In this document: one piece after another, positions 13,094-21,074 of the stretch | How positions within the stretch are numbered: position 1 is the first letter of the stretch | Layout of the letters: each line of letters opens with the position of its first letter | Assembly (NCBI GenBank): GCA_002492415.1 | Contig: DKYK01000046.1 | Coordinates: 1,470 to 22,543, forward strand | Length of the DNA stretch: 21,074 nucleotides | From: Christensenella sp. UBA7102 | Lineage (GTDB): Bacteria; Bacillota; Clostridia; Christensenellales; UBA1750 | Direction: 5' to 3' | The notes under the pieces: model-generated | Databases searched by the model: none | What the model saw: only the letters and a program-made list of their open reading frames with translations | What the model was told of the DNA's origin: nothing | Program-made: the position numbers and the translations under genes

Positions 13094-13981
13094 ATGAGCG
13101 AAAAAAGACTGATCTTCACCGGCAGCGCTGTGGCGATGGTGACGCCCTTCCAACAGGAAGGGTTGAATCTGCAGGCGCTCGACAGCCTGATCGATTTTCA
13201 GCTGGCGGGCGGCACCGACGCGCTGGTAGTGTGCGGCACCACCGGCGAGCCGTCCACGATGGACATTTCCGAGGAGGCGGTGGTCATCGCACACACCGTC
13301 GAGCGCGTGAACCATCGGGTGCCCGTCATCGCGGGCGCGGGCAGCAACGACACAGCCTTTGCCGTGATGAGCGCCAAGCAGGCCAAAAACTTGGGCGCCG
13401 ACGCGCTGCTGATGGTGACGCCCTACTACAATAAGACCAGCCAACAGGGGCTGATCCGTCACTTTCTGACCATTGCGGACGCCACCGACCTGCCCATCAT
13501 ACTCTACAACGTGCCCTCGCGCACGGGACTGAACATGCAGCCCGCCACGCTTCGGGAGTTGGCCAGACATGAGAACATCGTGGCCGTTAAGGAGGCGTCG
13601 GGCAACTTGGATCAGGTGGTGGAGATCGCCGCGACCTGCCCGGAGCTGACGCTCTATTCCGGCAATGACGACCAGGTGGTGCCGCTGCTGTCGCTGGGCG
13701 GCAAGGGCGTGATCTCGGTGGTGGCCAACATTTTGCCCCGCCAGACGCACGAGATGGTGCGCCTGTGGCTGGAGGGTGACTGCGAAGGCAGCCGCAGGCT
13801 GCAGCTGCAGCTGGTGCCGCTGATCCGCGCGCTGTTTTCCGAGGTTAACCCCATCCCGATCAAGACCGCGCTCAACGACATGGGCTTCGACTGTGGCCCG
13901 CTGCGCATGCCGCTGATCGAGATGCAGCCCGAAACCCATGAGCGCCTGCGCGCGGAAATGAAGAAGTTCGACCTGATTTGA
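13094..13981 (+). CDS. dapA: 4-hydroxy-tetrahydrodipicolinate synthase
   Basis: A 295-residue class I aldolase that condenses pyruvate with aspartate 4-semialdehyde, the first committed step to DAP and lysine. Signatures: GTTGEPS (48-54, with Thr49 and Thr50 of the catalytic triad), PYYNK (110-114), the catalytic Tyr138 in LYNVPSRTG with Arg143, and the Schiff-base Lys166 in VAVKEASGN. Length and motif spacing are normal for the family. The start at 13094 follows the purine-rich AAAGGGG about 10 bases upstream. It is first in the operon after the lysine riboswitch, 26 bases ahead of dapB. No allosteric assignment can be made by eye. Confidence 0.97.
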   Translation: MSEKRLIFTGSAVAMVTPFQQEGLNLQALDSLIDFQLAGGTDALVVCGTTGEPSTMDISEEAVVIAHTVERVNHRVPVIAGAGSNDTAFAVMSAKQAKNLGADALLMVTPYYNKTSQQGLIRHFLTIADATDLPIILYNVPSRTGLNMQPATLRELARHENIVAVKEASGNLDQVVEIAATCPELTLYSGNDDQVVPLLSLGGKGVISVVANILPRQTHEMVRLWLEGDCEGSRRLQLQLVPLIRALFSEVNPIPIKTALNDMGFDCGPLRMPLIEMQPETHERLRAEMKKFDLI

Positions 13982-14007
13982 CAGAGTACGGAAGGAGTGG
14001 AGCACCG

Positions 14008-15204
14008 ATGACCTCCATCATCATCAACGGCGCGTGTGGCAAGATGGGCCGCGCGCTGGCCGAGCTTGCCGCCGCACAGGGCGTGTCCGTAGTGGCGGGC
14101 GCGGATCGCTATGCAGCGGGCGCAAAGGCATACTATCCCCTGTATGAGAACATCGCGGACTGCCCGCTCGCAGCCGATGTGGTCGTGGATTTTTCACGTC
14201 CCGATGCGCTGCCTGGGCTGATCGACTACTGCATGGCGCACGGTTCTGGCCTGGTGCTGGCTACCACCGGCTACACGGAGGCAGATCTGGACGCCATCCG
14301 CGCCGCCGCGCAGGTGATCCCCGTGTTCAAGACCGCGAACATGTCCCTGGGCGTGAATATTATGCTGGATCTGGTGCGCAAGGCGGCGACCGCGCTGCCG
14401 GAGTTCGACATTGAAATCATCGAGAAGCACCACAACGCCAAAGTGGACGCTCCCAGCGGCACGGCGCTGCTCATCGCCGATGCGATGAAAGAGGTGTGCA
14501 TGACCAACAAAGAATATGTTTTCGGCCGCCACACCAGCACCCAGCGCCGCCGCCGCGAGGAGATCGGCATCCACTCGGTGCGCGGCGGAACTGTCACCGG
14601 CGAGCACGAGGTGAGCTTCTTTGGCAACGACGAGGTGGTGACCATCTCTCATCAGGCGGCGTCGCGCAGGATCTTTGCCATCGGTGCGCTGCGCGCCGCG
14701 GAGTACCTGGCGGGTAAGAAGCCCGGGCTGTACGACATGCAGGACGTGCTGCTGTCCATGAGCGGCGTGACCAACCTCTACATCGACCGCGGGCAGACGC
14801 TGCTCACCCTGCGCGATCTGCCGGTGGGCGCGCAGCCCGCCCGTATCTTCCAGGCGCTTGCCGCGCAAGAGATCCCCGTGGACATGATCTCGCAGACTGC
14901 CCCGCGCGCTGGCCGCATCGATCTGTCGCTGACGCTGGACGCCGCTGAGCAGGGCAGGGCGCTGGAGGTACTCTCCGGCCTGGGCGTCGCCGCCGAATGC
15001 GACGGAGATATCGCCAAGGTGGTTGTCGAGGGCAGCGGCATGGAGCGCCAGTCAGGTATAGCTGCGGGCGTGTTCGGTGCGCTGGACGCCGCAGGCATCT
15101 ACCCCGCGCTGATCTCTACGTCCGAAACCAAGATCGGGCTCGTCGTCCGGACGGACGAGGCGGACCGGGCCGCGGATGCGATCCGGGCAAAATACGCGCT
15201 GTAA
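14008..15204 (+). CDS. dapB: Dihydrodipicolinate reductase fused to aspartokinase-type tandem ACT domains
   Basis: 398 residues, against about 250-270 for normal DapB. Residues 1 to about 248 are a complete reductase. The nucleotide-binding GACGKMG is at 8-14 and ATTGYTEADL at 85-94. The catalytic signature HHNAKVDAPSGTA is at 141-153 (His141, His142, Lys145), and SRRIFAIGALRAAEYL is at 219-234. It reduces 4-hydroxy-tetrahydrodipicolinate with NAD(P)H. Residues about 260-398 are two ACT repeats matching the C terminus of aspartokinase. The first is TLRDLPVGAQPARIFQALA then VDMISQ (267-297). The second is IAKVVVEGSGM then GIAAGVFGALDAAGI and ISTSETKIGLVV (335-380). No stop or frameshift separates the parts. 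AAGGAG lies about 10 bases before ATG 14008. A strong hairpin follows. Confidence 0.93.
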   Translation: MTSIIINGACGKMGRALAELAAAQGVSVVAGADRYAAGAKAYYPLYENIADCPLAADVVVDFSRPDALPGLIDYCMAHGSGLVLATTGYTEADLDAIRAAAQVIPVFKTANMSLGVNIMLDLVRKAATALPEFDIEIIEKHHNAKVDAPSGTALLIADAMKEVCMTNKEYVFGRHTSTQRRRREEIGIHSVRGGTVTGEHEVSFFGNDEVVTISHQAASRRIFAIGALRAAEYLAGKKPGLYDMQDVLLSMSGVTNLYIDRGQTLLTLRDLPVGAQPARIFQALAAQEIPVDMISQTAPRAGRIDLSLTLDAAEQGRALEVLSGLGVAAECDGDIAKVVVEGSGMERQSGIAAGVFGALDAAGIYPALISTSETKIGLVVRTDEADRAADAIRAKYAL

Positions 15205-15222
15205 ATTGAGGTTAACGGAAAC

Positions 15223-15255
15223 AAGAGCACCCCGCAGGCGATGCGGGGTGCTCTT
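15223..15255. terminator. Hairpin terminator between convergent dapB and ABC permease genes
   Basis: A 14-base perfect stem (AAGAGCACCCCGCA with its complement) and a 5-base loop. The T tract is short on the plus strand (ATCGTTT) and on the minus strand (TTGTTTCC), but the stem is very stable. Confidence 0.75.
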
Positions 15256-15297
15256 ATCGTTTGGAAACCTTTTCAAAACCGTGCTTTCAGGGAGCGC

Positions 15298-16617
15298 TCA
15301 CTCATTGCGTATGGCAGCCAGCGCACTCAGGCGCATGGCGCGCTGCGACGGATACAGGCCCGCCAGCACGCCCACCAACACCGAGAAGGCCAGGCCGCCC
15401 AGCGCCAGGTAGGGAGGGATCACGGAGCGGAAGGAATCTCCCGCGCCGTTTGCCGCGATCAATGTATTGATGACGAAGGAGAGCGCGTAGCTGATGCCTA
15501 AGCCCATCGCGCCGCCGCCAAAGCCGATGATGCCGGCCTCGGTCAGGAACATCGCGCCAATCTTGCTCATCTTGCAGCCCAGCACCTTCATCACGCCGAT
15601 CTCGCGCGTGCGCTCGTAAATGGACATGAGCATGGTGTTGCAGATGGAGATGGCCGCTACCAGCATCGCCACGCCGCCGATGCCGCCCAGCATCAGCTGC
15701 AGCGAGCGGGAGGACTCCTGCATGCTTGCGATCATATCTGCCATGGACCAGCAGGAGACGCCCATCTCCTCAATCTGATCCTGTACAGCGGAGACGTTGT
15801 TGAAGTCATCCACCTTCACGATCGCCGAAGGGTACTCATCCACCTTCATGCCCGAGGAGGTGAATACCTTCTTGTACTTCTTGAGTATGGTTTTCATGGT
15901 GTCCAGCGAGCAGTACATGTTGTAGCCATACTCCGTGCCGCCGCCCTGCGCGATGCCCACCACGCGGGCCTTGAACTCGTACTCCTTGGGGTTGCCCTCG
16001 TCATCGGCGTTGTTGTAGTCCTGAAGCACCGCGGTGAACTTGGCGCCCAGCCAGTCCACGTCGGGCTCTACATTGTCCCAGCGCTGGGACTTGGGGTTTC
16101 GGAAGGAGGACTTGACGTCCTCACCCATGATGATCTCGATGGTGTCACCGGCATTCCTGGAGAAGTATTCGCCTTCCACCAGCTTGATGCCCATGGCCTC
16201 GGCCGCCTCCGGGTTGATGGCCACCGGCGAGTAATAGCTGCGCAGCTTGCCCGTGCAGACGTTGATGTTCCAGATCTCCATCCGCGGCGAGGCCACCGTG
16301 ACATGATCCAACGCGCTGATGCGCCGCATCAGCTGGTCGTCGATCTTGGTAGCGGTCTGGCCTCCACTGCCGGAGCCGCCGATCATCACCGCCATGCCGC
16401 CGCCGCCGTAGTAGGTATTGGAGTTGAGGTTGATGGTGGTCAGCTCGCCCGTCTCGGAAAGCGAGTCAATGTAGCCCTGGTTGATGCCGATGCCCAGGCT
16501 GACCATCACCACGATGGAGGCGGTGCCGATCATCGCGCCCACCATGGTCAGGATGGTGCGCAGCTTGCGCCGCCACAGGTTGGTCACCGACAGACGAAGG
16601 ATGTCAATCCATTTCAT
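15298..16617 (-). CDS. MacB/FtsX-type ABC transporter permease
   Basis: A 439-residue permease. A first membrane helix (about 20-45, after NLWRRKLRTILT) is followed by a large external domain (about 46-300). Three more helices come near the C terminus: one in the LMLGGIGGVAMLVAAISICNTM region, one around AGIIGFGGGAMGLGIS, and one at the end (LALGGLAFSVLVGVLAGLYP). The motif YERTREIGVMKVLG between helices 2 and 3 is the family signature that couples to the ATPase. MacB-type systems do mechanotransmission or export of peptides and lipoproteins rather than classical import. ATG 16617 is preferred over ATG 16623 because AGGTGG is about 6 bases upstream and MKWIDILRLS is the usual opening. It overlaps the preceding gene by 14 bases and is last in a three-gene operon. 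Confidence 0.9.
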   Translation of the reverse strand: MKWIDILRLSVTNLWRRKLRTILTMVGAMIGTASIVVMVSLGIGINQGYIDSLSETGELTTINLNSNTYYGGGGMAVMIGGSGSGGQTATKIDDQLMRRISALDHVTVASPRMEIWNINVCTGKLRSYYSPVAINPEAAEAMGIKLVEGEYFSRNAGDTIEIIMGEDVKSSFRNPKSQRWDNVEPDVDWLGAKFTAVLQDYNNADDEGNPKEYEFKARVVGIAQGGGTEYGYNMYCSLDTMKTILKKYKKVFTSSGMKVDEYPSAIVKVDDFNNVSAVQDQIEEMGVSCWSMADMIASMQESSRSLQLMLGGIGGVAMLVAAISICNTMLMSIYERTREIGVMKVLGCKMSKIGAMFLTEAGIIGFGGGAMGLGISYALSFVINTLIAANGAGDSFRSVIPPYLALGGLAFSVLVGVLAGLYPSQRAMRLSALAAIRNE

Positions 16618-18406
16618 CGTCATCCACCTGCGCCTTCTTGCGCTTGCGCACGATCACCACGGCGACCACGGCCGCAGTGCCCACCACCGCGACGCCCACG
16701 ATGATCCACACCCAGAAGGGGATGCCCTGCGACACAGGCTCTGCGTCCACCGGCATGTCGCCGCCCTCCATCATGCCGGGATCCATGATTTCACCGCCGT
16801 AGATGTCCTCGTAGGAGGCGACGTTGAGGTTGATGGGCGTGCGCTTCTCGGTGACGTTGCCCTCGGCGTCCTCGTAAGTGACCACAATGTCGCCCGAGAT
16901 CTGGCCGCTGGCGTCCGCGTTGGGCGTGACCATCACGTCGTAGCTCTTGGAGGAGCCGGATTCCATATTGCCCGCGTAATAGTTCTCGTCCGCGGTCATG
17001 CTGTCGCTCTCCAGGTACACGGAGACGTTGTAGATGCGGCTCTTGCCCTTGTTGTACAGGTTCATCATCAGGTTGAAGCTGTCGCCCGCGTAGGTCTCAA
17101 TGGGGTAGGTGGGCGGGTCGAGCGAGAGGTTGGACACCTGGATGACGGGCAGCACGAAGGTATCCCGCGACTCTTTAGCGTTATTATCCTGCACAAAGGC
17201 GTTGGACAGCGTCAGCTCCACGGGTTCCACGCCGGCCGACGCGGTGGCCTTGAGGCGCACGGTCTGCTCCACGGTCTCCCCGGCCTTGATCTTCTCAATG
17301 AAGAAGGAGCTGGCGCCGGAGACGGGCAGCACGGTCTTGTTGGCCTCGGAAAGCGTGGACTTGACGTCCGTGACGGTCTTGTCCGACGTGTTGCGGATGC
17401 GCAGCGTCAGGTCGAACTCGTCGCCCGCCTTGATCTCCTGCGGCTCCACCGTGTAGCCGTCCAGCAGCAGGATGGCCGTGGAGGGGTCGGTGGGGGAGGG
17501 GGTGTTGTCGCCCGAGGAGGGTTTTTTGCCGTTGCGGATCTCCACATAGGTGGTGATGGTGGTCTCCGCCGGGGCAGTCTCCTGCAGGTTGGTGTTCTGG
17601 TAGAGGTGATAGAGCTTGAAGGACACCGGATAATAGCCGTTGACCGCGTCGGACTTGACCTTGAAGGGGAAGTCGAACCAGGTGTCCGTCACCGTGCCGT
17701 CCGCGTCGGTTTTCACCTGCAGGTCCGCCATGGTCTTGCCGTAGGAGGCGTACTCCAGCTCAAAGGGGAACTCTTCCGTCTTGCCCGACACCACCGGCTC
17801 GATGCGGAAGTAGGACACCGGCGCGTTGGAGAAATCCTTGTCGCCCTTGTAGGCCAGGTGCAGCTGCAGGTCCACCTTGTGATCCTTGTCGTCCTTGGCG
17901 ATGGGAGTGGCGCGCAGGGTGATGTCGTAGACCGATTGCAGCTTGGACTTGTCTGGGCCGTCCTGATCCACCGTGCCGTCAAAGATGGGCCAGTCCTCGC
18001 CAAAGCCAATGTTGAAGCTGGCGCGGGCGGGCGCGCTCTCAAACGCCTGGCCGTTCAGCGTGTAGTAGGTGTTGAACTGGATGCTGTAGGTGTCGTTGTG
18101 CACATCGTCCCGGATGGGGAAGGTGAAGGTGAACTCGCCCGGGCCGGAGAGGGTCTTTTCCATCTCCCCCTCGGTCTTGAGAGCGCTGGACGGGTAAGAA
18201 GAGACGCGCACCTTGGCATCCGCGTAGCCCGTGGGCAGCGAACCCGATACCGACACCGTGCACACGACGGTTTTCGCGCTGGAATTGACCATTGCGGAGG
18301 CGCTGACCGAGAGCGTGGAGCCATCGGCCGCAGCGGTCACAGGGAACATCAGGATGACCATCACAAGGGCCATCACCAGGGTGAGCGGTTTGACGAAGCG
18401 TTTCAT
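16604..18406 (-). CDS. Secreted, membrane-anchored Ig-like (CARDB/COG1361-type) protein
   Basis: A 600-residue surface protein. It has an N-terminal signal peptide (MKRF, a hydrophobic run, and a likely cut after TAAA near residue 27) and a C-terminal membrane helix (about 563-586) followed by RKRKKAQVDDDEMD inside the cell. The exterior is a string of beta-sandwich modules. Two are recognisable by the pattern 'AGDEFDLTLRIRNTSDKTV' and 'AGDSFNLMMNLYNKGKSRIYNVSV', as in CARDB and S-layer-related COG1361 proteins. A Ser/Pro-rich break (SSGDNTPSPTDPSTA) separates the N-terminal half. Its start ATG overlaps the ATPase stop (ATGA), and its end overlaps the permease gene, so it is probably a dedicated extracellular partner of this transporter. 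The ligand is unknown. GAGGAGG lies about 8 bases before the start. Confidence 0.85.
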   Translation of the reverse strand: MKRFVKPLTLVMALVMVILMFPVTAAADGSTLSVSASAMVNSSAKTVVCTVSVSGSLPTGYADAKVRVSSYPSSALKTEGEMEKTLSGPGEFTFTFPIRDDVHNDTYSIQFNTYYTLNGQAFESAPARASFNIGFGEDWPIFDGTVDQDGPDKSKLQSVYDITLRATPIAKDDKDHKVDLQLHLAYKGDKDFSNAPVSYFRIEPVVSGKTEEFPFELEYASYGKTMADLQVKTDADGTVTDTWFDFPFKVKSDAVNGYYPVSFKLYHLYQNTNLQETAPAETTITTYVEIRNGKKPSSGDNTPSPTDPSTAILLLDGYTVEPQEIKAGDEFDLTLRIRNTSDKTVTDVKSTLSEANKTVLPVSGASSFFIEKIKAGETVEQTVRLKATASAGVEPVELTLSNAFVQDNNAKESRDTFVLPVIQVSNLSLDPPTYPIETYAGDSFNLMMNLYNKGKSRIYNVSVYLESDSMTADENYYAGNMESGSSKSYDVMVTPNADASGQISGDIVVTYEDAEGNVTEKRTPINLNVASYEDIYGGEIMDPGMMEGGDMPVDAEPVSQGIPFWVWIIVGVAVVGTAAVVAVVIVRKRKKAQVDDDEMD

Positions 18407-19140
18407 GCGGTTTCCTCCTCTGTGCTGTGCGCCTTCTCTGCGGCGCGCTGCGCTTTTTGATCGACGATATCAACGATGAGTCCGTCCAGTATATTCACCA
18501 CGCGGTCGGCGTGCGCGGCCACGGTGGGGTCGTGCGTCACCATCACCAGCGTGTGCCCGTCCTTACAGGCGATGCGCTGGATGAGCGAGAGAATCTCCTC
18601 GCTCGTGCGGCTGTCCAGGTTGCCGGTGGGCTCGTCGGCAAAGATGACCTCGGGGCTGGACACCAGCGCCCGCGCGATGCCCACGCGCTGCTGCTGGCCG
18701 CCCGACATCTGCGAGGGTTTATGGCTCAGGTGCTTTTCCAGCCCCACCTCGCGCAGCATGGCTGCGGCCGCCGCCTTGCGCTTGCGCACGCCCACGCCGC
18801 GGTACACCATCGGCATGGACACGTTTTCCACCGCCGTCATCGATGGAAACAGATTGAATTGCTGGAAGATGAATCCAATGTGCCGCAGCCGGAAGTTCAC
18901 CAGCTGCGATTCGCTCATCTTTTCCAGATGTTCCCCCGCGATGACGATGCTGCCCCTTGTGGGCTTCTCCAGCCCGGCCATCATGTTGAGCAGCGTGGAT
19001 TTGCCGCTGCCCGACCGGCCGATGATGCACACGAATTCCCCCGGGTAGATGTCCAGATCCACGCCGTTTAGCGCGTGCACCCGTTCTTCCCCGACGTGGT
19101 AGGTCTTTTTCAGACCCCGTATGCGGATGATGGGTTCCAA
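18403..19140 (-). CDS. ABC transporter ATP-binding protein (MacB/LolD type)
   Basis: A 245-residue ATPase. Walker A is GRSGSGKST (41-49), the Q-loop is FIFQQFNLFPS (90-100), the signature is MSGGQQQR (145-152), Walker B is VIFADEPTGNLD (165-176) and the switch histidine is His203 in VTHD. The FQQFNL and ADEPTGNLD wording is typical of the MacB/LolD subfamily that pairs with FtsX-like permeases, in line with the permease at the end of this operon. The start is taken as TTG 19140, giving MEPIIRIRGLKKTY. A purine-rich AAGGAGGGGGAG stretch lies upstream (plus 19148-19159), and earlier in-frame codons have no ribosome site and read as non-protein sequence. The stop overlaps the next start by four bases. 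Confidence 0.92.
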   Translation of the reverse strand: MEPIIRIRGLKKTYHVGEERVHALNGVDLDIYPGEFVCIIGRSGSGKSTLLNMMAGLEKPTRGSIVIAGEHLEKMSESQLVNFRLRHIGFIFQQFNLFPSMTAVENVSMPMVYRGVGVRKRKAAAAAMLREVGLEKHLSHKPSQMSGGQQQRVGIARALVSSPEVIFADEPTGNLDSRTSEEILSLIQRIACKDGHTLVMVTHDPTVAAHADRVVNILDGLIVDIVDQKAQRAAEKAHSTEEETA

Positions 19141-19287
19141 CGTACTTCTCCCCCTCCTTGCGGCAAGGCGCCGCCCGTTTGTTATGTACGCAATCATGCT
19201 ATACTTTAGACGACGCCGCAGGTAAAAAGTTCCTGCCCGCACGCCCCGTTTTTTACCAAGCGTACTATCTGCAATAATACACCTGCG

Positions 19288-19314
19288 CGTATAGCATAGC
19301 ACATTCTTCCGCAA
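19288..19314 (-). promoter_or_regulatory. Weak candidate promoter of the ABC operon
   Basis: Minus-strand TTGCGG (plus 19309-19314), a 15-base spacer, then TGC-TATACG (an extended -10-like element, plus 19288-19293). The short spacer makes this tentative. The implied leader of about 145 bases contains the inverted repeat GGTAAAAA/TTTTTACC (19221-19228, 19250-19257). Confidence 0.3.
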
Positions 19315-19362
19315 AAGGAAAGCCCTCATTTTTCTCTTCGGCCAAAGCTTTACAAAAGCGCT

Positions 19363-19390
19363 TTTACCCTGCGGCAAAATGTGGTATCAT
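19363..19390 (+). promoter_or_regulatory. Probable promoter of dnaE
   Basis: TTTACC, a 16-base spacer, then TATCAT with an upstream TGG (extended -10), about 34 bases before the ATG. Confidence 0.55.
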
Positions 19391-19423
19391 ACCTTTATAG
19401 AACAGCAAAGGGGGGGGACGAGC

Positions 19424-21074
19424 ATGAGCTTTGCGCACCTGCACCTGCACACCGAATACTCGCTGCTGGACGGCGCGTGCCGCATAAAGCCGCTGATCGC
19501 CAGAGCAAAGGAATTGGGCATGGAGTCGCTGGCCATCACGGATCACGGCGTGATGTACGGCGTGGTGGATTTTTACGAGGAGTGCCTGCGCCAGGGCATC
19601 CATCCGGTCATCGGCTGCGAGGTGTACGTCGCCCCCGGCAGCCGCTTTGACAAGTCCTCCGCCGCGCGCGAGTACGCGCACCTGGTGCTGCTGTGTGAGA
19701 ACCAGCAGGGCTACCAGAACCTGATCAAGCTGTGCTCCGCGGGCTTCATCGAGGGGTATTACTACCGCCCCCGCATCGACATGGAGCTGCTGCGGCAAAA
19801 GCACGAGGGGCTTATCGCGCTGTCGGCCTGTCTGTCCGGCGATGTGCCCCGGCTCATCCTGCAGGGACAGATGGAAGAGGCCAAACAGCTGGCGCTGACC
19901 TTCCGCGACCTCATGGGGGAAAATAACTACTTCCTGGAGGTGCAGGATCACGGCCTGCGCGAGCAGAAGCTGGTCAACCAGGGCATCCTCCAAATCAGCC
20001 GCGAGACGGGCATCCCGGTGGTGTGTACCAACGACGTGCATTACATCCGTCAGCAGGATGCCCGCGCACAGGAGATCCTCATGTGCATCCAGACGGGCAA
20101 AAAGCTGGACGACCCCGACCGCATGCGCATGGACACCGACCAGATGTACTTAAAGTCTGAGGAGGAGATGCGCGCCGTGTTCCCCCAGCTGGAGGACGCC
20201 ATCGCCCGCACGGGAGAGATCGCCAGGCGCTGCAACGTCGAATTTGAGTTCGGTCACTACCACCTGCCGGATTTCCCCGTGCCGGGCGGCGAAGCGCACG
20301 ATGAGTACCTGCGCCGGCTGTGCGTAGAGGGCGCCATCAAACGCTATGGCGCGCTGGAGGGCGAGGTCAAGGAACGGCTGGAATACGAATTTTCTATGAT
20401 CCGCCGCATGGGGTATGTCGATTATTTTCTCATTGTGTGGGACTTCATACGCTTTGCGCGCAGCAAGGGCATTCCCGTCGGCCCCGGCAGAGGCTCGGGC
20501 GCGGGCTCCATCTGCGCCTACGCGCTGGGCATCACGGGCATCGACCCGCTCAAGTACAATCTGATCTTCGAGCGCTTCCTCAACCCCGAGCGCGTGTCCA
20601 TGCCGGATTTTGACATTGACTTTTGCTACGAGCGCCGCCAGGAGGTCATCGACTACGTCACCGAAAAGTACGGCGCGGACCATGTCAGCCAGATCATCAC
20701 CTTTGGGACCATGGCGGCGCGGGCGGTGGTGCGCGACGTGGGCCGCGTGCTGGGCATGGCTTACGCCGAGGTGGACCGGATCAGCAAAATGATCCCCAAT
20801 GACCTTAAAATGACGCTGAAAAAGGCGCTGGAGATCTCCACGGAGCTCAAAAAACTCTACGACACGGACGACGCGGTGCACGAGCTGATCGACTACGCGC
20901 TGACGCTGGAGGGCATGCCGCGGCACGCTTCTACGCACGCTGCGGGCGTGGTCATCGGCGCGCGCCCGCTGGATGAGTTTGTGCCGCTGCAGACCAACGA
21001 CGACGTGATCACCACGCAGTTCCCCATGACCACCGTCGAGCACCTGGGTTTGCTCAAGATGGACTTCCTGGGCC
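19424..21074 (+). CDS. dnaE: DNA polymerase III alpha subunit DnaE (partial, 3' end outside window)
   Basis: The first 550 codons of the replicative polymerase subunit; the frame stays open to the window edge. The N-terminal PHP domain starts at once with HLHLHTEYSLLDGA (6-19), followed by ITDHGVMYG and the metal-site segments LIALSACLSGD and CTNDVHY. The polymerase palm follows with GPGRGSGAGS (about 353-362), the catalytic aspartates 397 and 399 in MPDFDIDF, ITFGTMAARAVVRDVGR, and PRHASTHAAGVVI near the edge. The lack of an N-terminal OB/exonuclease region separates it from PolC, the other Firmicutes polymerase. The start at ATG 19424 follows AAGGGGGGG about 5 bases upstream. The stop and C-terminal domains are not visible. 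Confidence 0.96.
   Translation, partial: MSFAHLHLHTEYSLLDGACRIKPLIARAKELGMESLAITDHGVMYGVVDFYEECLRQGIHPVIGCEVYVAPGSRFDKSSAAREYAHLVLLCENQQGYQNLIKLCSAGFIEGYYYRPRIDMELLRQKHEGLIALSACLSGDVPRLILQGQMEEAKQLALTFRDLMGENNYFLEVQDHGLREQKLVNQGILQISRETGIPVVCTNDVHYIRQQDARAQEILMCIQTGKKLDDPDRMRMDTDQMYLKSEEEMRAVFPQLEDAIARTGEIARRCNVEFEFGHYHLPDFPVPGGEAHDEYLRRLCVEGAIKRYGALEGEVKERLEYEFSMIRRMGYVDYFLIVWDFIRFARSKGIPVGPGRGSGAGSICAYALGITGIDPLKYNLIFERFLNPERVSMPDFDIDFCYERRQEVIDYVTEKYGADHVSQIITFGTMAARAVVRDVGRVLGMAYAEVDRISKMIPNDLKMTLKKALEISTELKKLYDTDDAVHELIDYALTLEGMPRHASTHAAGVVIGARPLDEFVPLQTNDDVITTQFPMTTVEHLGLLKMDFLG

Noticed and set aside
12641..14005. A 454-codon minus-strand open frame
   Set aside because: It is opposite dapA and crosses the lysine riboswitch and its promoter, with no motifs.
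16481..18460. A 659-codon plus-strand open frame
   Set aside because: It is antisense to the surface-protein gene, with repetitive Gly/Val/His composition. The minus frame has a signal peptide, anchor and overlapping operon partners.
1..21074. CRISPR array, IS ends, prophage or attachment sites
   Set aside because: No regularly spaced direct repeats, transposase motifs or integrase motifs were seen, and the intergenic gaps do not show target-site duplications.

Overview
The window looks like chromosomal DNA from a high-GC member of the Clostridia (Firmicutes). The signs are strong AGGAGG-type ribosome binding sites, frequent GTG and TTG starts, sigma-A type promoters, many intrinsic terminators, an L-box lysine riboswitch, and a DnaE that opens directly with a PHP domain. 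No phage, IS element, CRISPR array or plasmid function was seen. Most of the window is ordinary core metabolism. The unusual parts are one domain fusion, one uncharacterised RNA-binding-type protein with a structured leader, and a structured intergenic element.

Layout. 1-169: the 3' part of an initiator tRNA-Met, an elongator tRNA-Met and a terminator. 193-1078: a VOC-fold protein overlapping a GNAT acetyltransferase. 1115-3038: a nitroreductase (minus) and an M29 aminopeptidase (plus) read from divergent promoters. 3176-5061: a diaminopimelate decarboxylase-like gene (lysA), a small lipoprotein and a CPYC thioredoxin-fold protein, ended by a terminator. 5216-5785: an unknown single-pass membrane protein. 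5882-7267: an alpha/beta hydrolase and a MarR regulator (minus), divergent from a FucI-family sugar isomerase-like gene (7495-8982). 8983-9590: about 600 bases with no convincing gene but with a strong nested hairpin, a 16-base palindrome and a possible 18-residue ORF. 9591-10268: deoC. 10321-12480 (minus): a 719-residue DUF3825 plus S1-domain protein with a structured leader. 12695-15204: promoter, lysine riboswitch, dapA and dapB. 15298-19140 (minus): an ABC ATPase, a surface-anchored adhesin-like partner and a MacB/FtsX-type permease. 19424 to the edge: dnaE, truncated by the window.

How it fits together. The dapA-dapB unit is the most notable locus. A lysine riboswitch precedes it, and the dapB product is a complete dihydrodipicolinate reductase fused to a tandem ACT module of the aspartokinase type. 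This suggests that lysine could control both transcription and enzyme activity in one operon. A lysA-type gene lies about 10 kb away, so the window covers three steps of the DAP/lysine pathway. The MarR-hydrolase pair has an economical layout: a promoter for the hydrolase appears to have its -10 box inside the 5' arm of the MarR terminator.

All functional calls come from reading motifs by eye. No database search was possible.
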